A DNA stretch of 15,974 nt from MESE01 sp036675035. Lineage in GTDB: Bacteria > Pseudomonadota > Gammaproteobacteria > Burkholderiales > Burkholderiaceae_D. The notes under the pieces are model-generated. The model was given only the letters and a program-made list of their open reading frames with translations, was not told the origin of the DNA and made no database searches. The translations under genes and the position numbers were made by a program. The stretch spans positions 1-15,974 of the forward strand of contig JAKFFO010000207.1 of NCBI GenBank assembly GCA_036675035.1. The letters run 5' to 3'. Shown here in pieces: positions 1 to 4,751 of this stretch. Every line of letters starts with the position of its first letter. Within the stretch, counting starts at the first letter, position 1.

Positions 1-80
1 AAGGCGAACTCGAAAAGGCAATGCAAGGCCACATCCTCGAACAAGCGGAATTGATCGGCATGTATCAGCGGAATCAGTAA
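1..80 (+). CDS. 3' end of an unidentified gene
   Basis: The codon frame starting at base 3 is open from the window edge and closes with TAA at 78-80. It gives a 25-residue tail ending GMYQRNQ that is charged and helix-like (GELEKAMQGHILEQAELIG). The codons look coding and a possible terminator follows immediately, which supports a real gene end. Too little is visible to assign a family. It runs opposite to the minus-strand genes that follow, so it probably marks the left edge of that block. Confidence 0.5.
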   Translation, partial: GELEKAMQGHILEQAELIGMYQRNQ

Positions 81-142
81 AGGCGGCAATACCGAATTGA
101 ATTAGTTTCAGCGGACTCGACTTCCGTTTGAATCGCCTTTTT
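79..142 (+). terminator. Possible rho-independent terminator after the left-edge gene
   Basis: AAAGGCG at 79-85 is complementary to CGCCTTT at 134-140, which is followed by more T residues. An inner CGGA/TCCG pair (112-115 with 123-126) could shorten the loop. The outer loop is long (48 bases), so the fold is not compact. Its place directly after the stop codon at 80 is the main support. Confidence 0.3.
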
Positions 143-231
143 GGTTGAGCGCTGGTGTTCGAGATGACCAGCGGCGCAGCCTACGGAATCGAATGATGCA
201 TTAAGCCGCTTCACAACGCGTATCACCTGAA

Positions 232-660
232 TCAGAACGTGATGTGTACCGATGGCGCGCTGCGGTTCGCTTCGCCATGATAAACGGCTTCGATGTTATT
301 TCCGTCTGGATCCAACACGAAGGCCGCGTAGTAGCCCGGATGGTATGGGCGTTCTCCGGGTGCGCCGTTGTCCTTGCCGCCGCTGGCCAGGGCCGCTTTG
401 TAAAACGCATCCACCACCGCTCGGCTCCGCGCCTGGAACGCCAGGTGATTACGTCCGGTCAAGTGGCCTTGCGCAGCCAGGCTGGCAGGCGTCGAGACGA
501 ACAACTCGTCGGCCCAGAAAAATCCATCGCCGGTGCCACCCATGGGGATATTCAGAACATCGAGGATGGCTGCATAAAATGTTTGGGCCGCAGAAAGATC
601 CCGTACTACCAACTGGATGTGATCGATCAGCCGCCCGCGGTGAAGTTCTTGCGCTTCCAT
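232..660 (-). CDS. VOC family (glyoxalase/bleomycin-resistance fold) protein
   Basis: This 142-residue protein has the single-module vicinal-oxygen-chelate pattern: DHIQLVVRDLSAAQTFYAAI near the N-terminus, NHLAFQA at about 71-77, and LDPDGNNIEAVYH near the C-terminus. His14, His72 and Glu124 sit where the family usually places metal ligands. VOC proteins dimerise around a divalent metal and include lyases, dioxygenases and drug-binding proteins, so the substrate cannot be read here. An AAGGAG ribosome-binding site lies six bases before the ATG at 660. It is the last gene of the minus-strand block, 142 bp downstream of another, distantly related VOC gene. That gap holds no clear attC. TTCACG and TACTAT upstream may form a weak promoter of its own. 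Confidence 0.88.
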   Translation of the reverse strand: MEAQELHRGRLIDHIQLVVRDLSAAQTFYAAILDVLNIPMGGTGDGFFWADELFVSTPASLAAQGHLTGRNHLAFQARSRAVVDAFYKAALASGGKDNGAPGERPYHPGYYAAFVLDPDGNNIEAVYHGEANRSAPSVHITF

Positions 661-802
661 CCTGCGCTCCTTGTGAATAGATAGTATCTGCGAATGTTAC
701 GTGAATATTTCGGGTCTCTACAACATGCTCCCGAGCGGTCACGGGCGGGCGGCCCTATTCTTTCCTGACGCGCGGTGCCGAGACGAGCTGCACGCTTGCA
801 TG

Positions 803-1180
803 TCAGTGACGATCGCCAGGTTCCGCGCCGGTTTCTGACCATACCGCGAATTCATTTCCACTTGGCTCAGTAAAATGAAAGCGACGGCCACCTGGAAATG
901 AAAATATTTCCTTGATGATGACGCCGCCCGCCTTCCTGACCTTTACCTCAGTGGCTTCCAGGTTCTGGCTGAATAAAACAATCAGCGCAGCACCATTTTC
1001 AGAAGTCGACGTTAGTTCGGACCTGAAAAACCCTCCGTCCAAACCCTGGTTCGAGAAAGCCGAATAATCAGGTCCGTAATCGACAAAGGACCATCCAAAA
1101 GCCGCCGTGAAAAATCGCTTTGTTGCGTCGATATCTTTTGCCGGAAACTCGACGTAGTTTATTTTTTCATGTTCATTCAT
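803..1180 (-). CDS. VOC family protein, YvqE/PhnB-like short form
   Basis: This 125-residue VOC-fold protein starts MNEHEKINYVEFPAKDID and has the 'FFTAAFGWSFVDYGPDYSAF' type of core. It ends with FHFTEPSGNEFAVWSE, where Glu110 would be a metal ligand. The first canonical His is replaced by the YVEF segment, as in many VOC proteins of the 'VEFPVKD' subgroup, so metal binding may differ from the 232-660 protein. The ATG at 1180 was preferred over upstream in-frame starts because AAAGGAA precedes it at a good distance and the family begins here. Its start overlaps the stop of the upstream membrane-protein gene by 8 bases, which implies translational coupling. Substrate unknown. Confidence 0.87.
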   Translation of the reverse strand: MNEHEKINYVEFPAKDIDATKRFFTAAFGWSFVDYGPDYSAFSNQGLDGGFFRSELTSTSENGAALIVLFSQNLEATEVKVRKAGGVIIKEIFSFPGGRRFHFTEPSGNEFAVWSETGAEPGDRH

Positions 1181-1736
1181 CGCCATTTTCCTTTGATCCA
1201 TCACGTCGAAATAACCGGTGCCCGTTTGCGCCCTTGCTCTGCAACTTGTCATGCTTTTTCAGCCATTGCACGATAACGAAATATAGCGCCGCTCCAAGCA
1301 GGCCGCTGTATAAACAGAATTTGTGCAAGGTTTCTATGGATACCAGGTGCAAAAACGGATTGACTGTCAAAAATGGGAAAAATGGCTGTAAGTCGGAGTG
1401 CATCAGACTATCGAGCAGCACGTGACTATAAGCGCCGACGAATGCGCTGACAATTGTAACAAGCCAGCCTACCGGCAGAAACCCGGCGGCGCCAGTAGTT
1501 CGGAGCCCGAACTCAGCGGCATACTTGCCGGTTATCGCAGAAAAAGCGCCTATTAAAGTCGCACCGATATACGTATGCGTGAACCCATGCAGATGCCCTT
1601 CACCACTCAGGAGAACAATCAGCGGCTGGATATCCATGATGACTTGCGTCCATCCAAACACCATGAGAGAAAAACTGCCTTGCAGAATTGCTTTCAGGAG
1701 GATGCCCGGACCCATATGGATAGGAGTAAATGGCAT
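1173..1736 (-). CDS. Inner-membrane putative metal-dependent hydrolase (YbcI/DUF457- or DUF4184-like)
   Basis: This is a 187-residue polytopic membrane protein. It opens MPFTPIHMGPG, a signature start of membrane-bound metal-dependent hydrolase-like proteins. His/Asp clusters sit at His7, Asp35, His48/50/54 (HLHGFTH) and His105/Asp109/His113/Asp115 (SHVLLDSLMHSD), alternating with hydrophobic segments. This is the expected layout for a membrane-embedded metal site. The exact Pfam family is my best guess and the reaction is unknown. The start at 1736 (MPFT) is chosen on family grounds over the longer frame from 1781. The tail (KKHDKLQSKGANGHRLFRRDG) is positively charged and probably cytoplasmic. 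The last codons overlap the VOC gene at 803-1180, so the two are probably co-translated. Confidence 0.78.
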   Translation of the reverse strand: MPFTPIHMGPGILLKAILQGSFSLMVFGWTQVIMDIQPLIVLLSGEGHLHGFTHTYIGATLIGAFSAITGKYAAEFGLRTTGAAGFLPVGWLVTIVSAFVGAYSHVLLDSLMHSDLQPFFPFLTVNPFLHLVSIETLHKFCLYSGLLGAALYFVIVQWLKKHDKLQSKGANGHRLFRRDGSKENGDE

Positions 1737-1838
1737 GGGCTTATACCTTATGCATAATGTCTGAAGTAACAGGCGGCGCACGCCATGCCGATGGGCATAC
1801 TGGCGATCGAAGGGAATGCCTCGCGCGCAGATGGCTCA

Positions 1839-2333
1839 CTACAGAACCGTCGGATTGTTCTGCCACACGGACCAGGTGAGTGCCGATGCAAGGCACACCC
1901 ATGCGAGATACGGCAGCATAAGAACGCCAGCCAGGCGACTGATGCGCCAGAACACCGCGAGCGTGGCTGCGATGAGAGCCAACAAAACCAACACCTCTGC
2001 GAACGCGACTGCGCCATTGTGCCAAGCGAAGAACAACCAGGACCAGAGTGAGTTTGCGCAGAGCTGGGCAATGAACAGCACAAGTGCCGTTGCCCGATGG
2101 CTGGCACCTTGCTCCCGCCACACCAGCCATGCCGCCACACCCATGAGTAAATAGAGAACCGACCAGACAGGGCCAAAGGCGGAAGCCGGCGGAGCCCAGG
2201 CTGGGCGCACCAACTGACCATAGAAGGTGCTCGCCTCGATGGAGGCGGCTGCCCCTATGGCTGCAGCAACAAACACGATGGCTAGCCAACCAACGAGACC
2301 GAGTAATTGCGACAGAGTGGTGTGATGCGACAT
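1839..2333 (-). CDS. TspO/MBR family tryptophan-rich sensory protein
   Basis: This 164-residue integral membrane protein has five predicted transmembrane helices. It carries the TspO/MBR hallmarks: RPAWAPPASAFGPVWSVLYLLMG (about 43-65) with the WAPP and FGPVW motifs, AAWLVW, and QLCANSLWSWLFF (about 90-102). Bacterial TspO proteins bind porphyrins and modulate tetrapyrrole or stress responses. Whether that holds here is inference. The ATG at 2333 starts the family domain directly; no strong ribosome-binding site is visible. The start lies 24 bases after a GTTACCC that could be a cassette boundary (see findings). It is followed by about 100 bp without a recognisable attC before the next gene, so its cassette status is uncertain. 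Confidence 0.93.
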   Translation of the reverse strand: MSHHTTLSQLLGLVGWLAIVFVAAAIGAAASIEASTFYGQLVRPAWAPPASAFGPVWSVLYLLMGVAAWLVWREQGASHRATALVLFIAQLCANSLWSWLFFAWHNGAVAFAEVLVLLALIAATLAVFWRISRLAGVLMLPYLAWVCLASALTWSVWQNNPTVL

Positions 2334-2370
2334 GGCGGTGTATTTCGTGTGGGGTAACGTTGGCGTTCAG

Positions 2371-2912
2371 TCAGAGCGCGTCATCGCGCTCGATCGGTTG
2401 CAACAGCTTGTCGGGTGTTGTTGCGGGGAAGAGAGTTCCAATCCATTTGCGACTCAAAAGAACATAAGCGGCGAAGCCGTAGAAGATGATCATTGCGCTC
2501 AGGATGCCGATTGCCTCTGTCTGCATCGGGGCTCTCAAAACTGAGGTCAGCGCAAAAATACACGCGATCGCCGCGAGCACCCCTAGTGGGTCACTTGGCA
2601 ATGGGAGCGGCAAATAAAAGCGATGGATTTTTGTGCCAGGCCAGGCGCAAACCACAGCGATAGCGGGTCTATCGCGAGGATTTGCAACGCCGCATGGCGT
2701 AAAAAGACGCGCTTTCATGCTGATCCCATTGCCAAGTGACCCACTGGTACCCAGCGAGCCCAGTTCGCACTCCGCCATAAAAACCAGCACAGGAAAGCGT
2801 TGATCACGAAGCGAACAACATCCTTTGCCTGCGGGTCTGGAAACCAGCTAAGCAAGGATAAGGATAGAAACCCGGCAATGATTACGAGTATCACCTTCTG
2901 CGCATTGGTCAC
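2371..2912 (-). pseudogene. Small integral membrane protein gene split by a 166-bp inverted-repeat element
   Basis: The gene starts at GTG (2912), with AGGAGG seven bases upstream, and encodes a start like MTNAQKVILVIIAGFLSLS with several hydrophobic segments. Reading on meets a premature stop at 2715, within the inverted repeat. The C-terminal half (LAAIACIFALTSVL..., ending IERDDAL with a stop at 2371-2373) is in another frame. Deleting the element at 2583-2748 plus one GGGT copy joins ...NWARWV to LAAIACIF... in frame and yields a 123-residue, four-helix-like membrane protein. The broken form may still give a 65-residue N-terminal product. A separate ORF from 2790 reads through the element into the C-terminal half. 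The family is not recognised; it resembles short hypothetical cassette-borne membrane proteins. It follows attC 2927-2992 directly. Confidence 0.72.
2583..2748. mobile_element. MITE-like non-autonomous element with inverted-repeat ends
   Basis: A perfect 22-bp inverted repeat lies at 2585-2606 and 2724-2745; the core of the left arm is GGGTCACTTGGCAATGGG. Similarity continues inward imperfectly: on the minus strand CGCTTTCATG and CGCTTTTATT sit at matching distances from the arms. ACCC on the plus strand occurs at 2579-2582 and 2749-2752 and fits a 4-bp target duplication. Excising 2583-2748 with one ACCC copy restores the interrupted frame. The length, the lack of a transposase and the clean insertion all fit a miniature inverted-repeat transposable element. 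The parent IS family is not identified, and a 4-bp duplication alone is weak evidence. Confidence 0.68.
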
Positions 2913-2926
2913 GGCTTTCTCCTCCT

Positions 2927-2992
2927 GTTTAGCGCCTAAATTAAGCCGTTCCGCGAAGCGACGCCGGCTTGAATGAATTGTAAATGTCAGGC
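2927..2992 (-). other. attC recombination site (integron cassette 59-base-element type)
   Basis: Read on the minus strand, this starts with an R'' box GCCTGAC (2992-2986), four bases after the stop of the YjbR-family gene, and ends with an R' box GCTAAAC (2933-2927). The middle contains CATTCAAGCCGGCGTCGC, then TTCGCGGAACGGCTTAA. It aligns closely, from memory, with class 1 integron aadA-type attC sites (TTCAAGCCGACGCCGCTTCG, then CGGCGCGGCTTAA). The R' box has C in place of the second T of the GTTRRRY consensus, and a 6-base insert follows R'', so the site is somewhat degenerate. It separates the YjbR cassette from the membrane-protein cassette. Confidence 0.82.
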
Positions 2993-2995
2993 CGC

Positions 2996-3349
2996 TTACC
3001 CACGACGACGGGCTGCTGCTTTTCTGGGACGTGTGATCGCCGCCGTATAAGACCACTCAATCAGCTCTTGAAGGTAATCGACAGGAACGGCACTGACATC
3101 CACGATTGTGACCCAGTGAAATCTGGCCATGTAACGGGCTGGCTTGATTCCTGGCACGTCAGTCAACTCCAGGAAGCGCTCAGGGCTTGTGCGAATGCTG
3201 AAACGCCACTGTTCCGGCTCGCTGGTTTTGAAGTAGGCAAATTTCTTGCCGCCAGAGTAGTAGACGAGCACATTGCTCGGTGGCCCGTACAACTTTGACG
3301 AGGCACCGGGAAAGCGGCTGCAATGTTCTTTGACAGCGGTAACATCCAT
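2996..3349 (-). CDS. MmcQ/YjbR family protein
   Basis: This 117-residue protein matches the compact MmcQ/YjbR fold (CyaY-like, annotated as a DNA-binding-type domain). It runs from an N-terminal MDVTAVKEHCSRFPGASSKL, through VLVYYSGGKKFAYFKT and FSIRTSPERFLELTDVPGIKPARYMARFHWVTI, to YLQELIEWSYTAAI. The C-terminal tail RPRKAAARRRG is strongly basic and could bind nucleic acid; this is inference. The ATG at 3349 is chosen over an in-frame TTG at 3361, with GGAAAC as a weak ribosome-binding site. It starts about 20 bases after a GTTAGGC cassette boundary (3366-3372) and ends four bases before attC 2927-2992, the tight packing of an integron cassette. YjbR-type genes recur in cassette arrays. Confidence 0.88.
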   Translation of the reverse strand: MDVTAVKEHCSRFPGASSKLYGPPSNVLVYYSGGKKFAYFKTSEPEQWRFSIRTSPERFLELTDVPGIKPARYMARFHWVTIVDVSAVPVDYLQELIEWSYTAAITRPRKAAARRRG

Positions 3350-3371
3350 TTGCGTTTCCAAAGTGGCCTAA

Positions 3372-3530
3372 CGAAGCTGTAGGATAAGTCCCCGAGGAAT
3401 CCGTAGACCAGTTTTCCCGGTTCTGTTTGATATTCCCAAGCGGTCGTTCGATGAACACAGCGCGTTTTGAGATGCCATTATTTGTGGTCGATGGATTGAA
3501 TCTTTAATTCGGACTTATCCTGCAGCCCAA
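3372..3530. repeat. Non-coding 159-bp unit with 16-bp inverted-repeat ends, at a cassette junction
   Basis: GCTGTAGGATAAGTCC at 3376-3391 is complementary at 15 of 16 positions to GGACTTATCCTGCAGC at 3511-3526. No ORF with coding character lies between. On the minus strand CGTT flanks the unit on both sides: inside GTTGGGC at 3525-3531 and inside GTTAGGC at 3366-3372. It can be read in three ways: a short gene-less cassette, an unusually long attC stem, or a MITE inserted in an attC with a CGTT duplication. Removing the unit with one CGTT leaves a single intact attC R' box. It is similar in size to the element at 2583-2748, but the terminal sequences differ. Confidence 0.6.
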
Positions 3531-3579
3531 CGCCGTGATACCCAGCGCATACGCGTCTGGGCTGATCTACAAGTTATGT
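3525..3579 (-). other. attC recombination site of the orphan-protein cassette
   Basis: On the minus strand ACATAAC (R'', 3579-3573) begins directly next to the TAA stop of the 3580-3903 gene, and GTTGGGC (R', 3531-3525) fits the GTTRRRY consensus exactly. Between them GATCAGCCCAGACGC and GCGCTGGGTATC fold around GTAT, with the unpaired bases typical of attC extrahelical positions. The R'' box is the exact complement of GTTATGT at 3928-3922, the start of the same cassette. That is the relation expected if the cassette was inserted as a circle. At 55 bp it has the normal size of a short attC. Confidence 0.85.
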
Positions 3580-3903
3580 TTAGTAATCCCATGGCCCCTC
3601 CGAGAACACAGCGTTTCCGTTCTCAAATTCTCGAATCCAAGTGTATCGAAACTCTTCACCCATGCAGCGAGCATGAAAAGGGGAAATTGGAAACATTTGG
3701 GCGACAGATTCAACCAATCCAAGCAAGTAAATGGAGTCGATCGAAAGCTCTCCAGATGTAGTCTCAAACACCGCTTTTAGATCAACAAAAACGTCTGAAT
3801 GAATTCCATCTTCTTTCAGAATTTTCAGAATTTTTTCCGACTGACTATCAATATTAATTGGGTCGTCCGGATATTGAATTTGAAGAGTCGAGAAAAAACT
3901 CAT
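3580..3903 (-). CDS. Cassette-encoded hypothetical protein, 107 aa
   Basis: The protein starts MSFFSTLQIQYPDDPINID and ends FENGNAVFSEGPWDY. It is soluble, acidic, without signal peptide or membrane segments, with a mixed alpha/beta look (SEKILKILKEDGIH helix, SIYLLGLVESVAQMF helix, a terminal aromatic strand). I do not recognise the family. The gene is visibly more AT-rich than its neighbours, a sign of a different origin. It fills a cassette of 397 bp (3531-3927) with about 24 bases of leader and no 3' spacer before attC, the classic one-gene-per-cassette layout. A weak GGAG site lies upstream of the ATG at 3903. A small antitoxin or immunity-like role is possible for such cassette genes, but nothing in the sequence shows it. 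Confidence 0.72.
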   Translation of the reverse strand: MSFFSTLQIQYPDDPINIDSQSEKILKILKEDGIHSDVFVDLKAVFETTSGELSIDSIYLLGLVESVAQMFPISPFHARCMGEEFRYTWIREFENGNAVFSEGPWDY

Positions 3904-4368
3904 GGTTGCTCCATTCTCAAAACATAACTTCTATTTAGGGTGAAAAAATTTCTGCCTATCCCGGCGCCCTGTCCGCCTATCCAGACTGTCAATACGCCTG
4001 AAAGCCGCGCCATTACTCGCTTTCCATATTTTGGCCGTGTTAGGCGTCAAATAAAAAATCGTGAAAGGCAGACAGCCGCCTGCCGCGTCAGTTTATGGGC
4101 AAAGTATTGTTTTGGCAACGAATTGTCTGACGATGGAATTGCGAACGCCTGGTGTGAATTGAAGGATCGGCTGGCGAAGAACAATACTCTCCCGCTTCCA
4201 ACGGCCGTCGCGGTGTCAGCGCTTCACTGCCCGGTAGCGAAACAGCCAAAATCCTGACACACTAAAGAGAGTACGGTGCGGGCCAATCGATGGGCGAAAA
4301 CGAATCGGCTTTTATGTATCGATCCTCACGCCAGCGACCATTGAACAAACCCAGGCAACAGAACAAAA
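3904..4368. other. Gene-free stretch with the upstream cassette boundary
   Basis: No convincing gene is seen in these 465 bases. On the minus strand GTTATGT at 3928-3922 marks the recombined edge of the orphan-protein cassette. Further upstream, GCCTAAC at 4047-4041 could be the R'' box of a longer attC (about 126 bp), but no good palindrome joins the two. A perfect TTGACA hexamer (3992-3987, minus strand) points towards the cassettes, yet no matching -10 lies 16-18 bases on. GGATAGGC occurs twice between 3952 and 3983 on the minus strand. The stretch might be a decayed attI/Pc region or an old cassette; no integrase reading frame is found on either strand. Confidence 0.4.
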
Positions 4369-4575
4369 ATGGAAATCAAACTTAAGAAAGAAGTAGAGGA
4401 ACAACTGGTCGGCTCGCTGCGCCGTTACTGGAAACAGGAAGAAGGCGAAGAGCTCGGCGAGCTGCGCGCGCAGATGTTCTTGAAATTCGTTCTGGAAGAA
4501 ATCGGCCCCAGCATCTATAACCAGGCGATCACGGATGCGCAAGCCTATATGCAGGAGAAGACGAGCGAAATGTAG
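4369..4575 (+). CDS. DUF2164 family protein
   Basis: This 68-residue protein matches the DUF2164 pattern over its whole length: MEIKLKKEVEEQLVGSLRRY at the start, then EELGELRAQMFLKFVLEEIG and PSIYNQAITDAQAYMQEK. It is soluble, strongly charged and probably all-helical. The function of the family is unknown. No strong ribosome-binding site precedes the ATG; AGGCAACAG is the nearest candidate. It points towards the debranching-enzyme gene (minus strand) and is separated from it by 176 bases in which I see no strong terminator. It is the first gene past the cassette region and has ordinary host-like base composition, so it probably belongs to the resident chromosome. Confidence 0.85.
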   Translation: MEIKLKKEVEEQLVGSLRRYWKQEEGEELGELRAQMFLKFVLEEIGPSIYNQAITDAQAYMQEKTSEM

Positions 4576-4751
4576 ATTTCGTGCTATTCGGAAGAGTTCG
4601 GCTACTGGAGCAAGCGAAACAGGAAATCGGGCAGGTAATTTTTACGCACGAGAGCCGACAACGTTTTTGCAGACGTGTCTGAAATCGCGAACTTCGTCAG
4701 CACGCAATGCCGCGAACCTACGGCTCCGGTAATTTTTTCGCCTACAGTTTG

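Noticed and set aside
1748..1838. Degenerate attC between the TspO and membrane hydrolase-like genes
   Set aside because: Only GTTACTT and a short ATGCC/GGCAT hairpin are present; no R'' box follows the TspO stop, so it is not supported.
3940..4257. Plus-strand ORF of 105 codons with a GTG start
   Set aside because: It starts inside the cassette-boundary region, has uneven codon use, no good ribosome-binding site and no recognisable domain, and shows no resemblance to an integron integrase.
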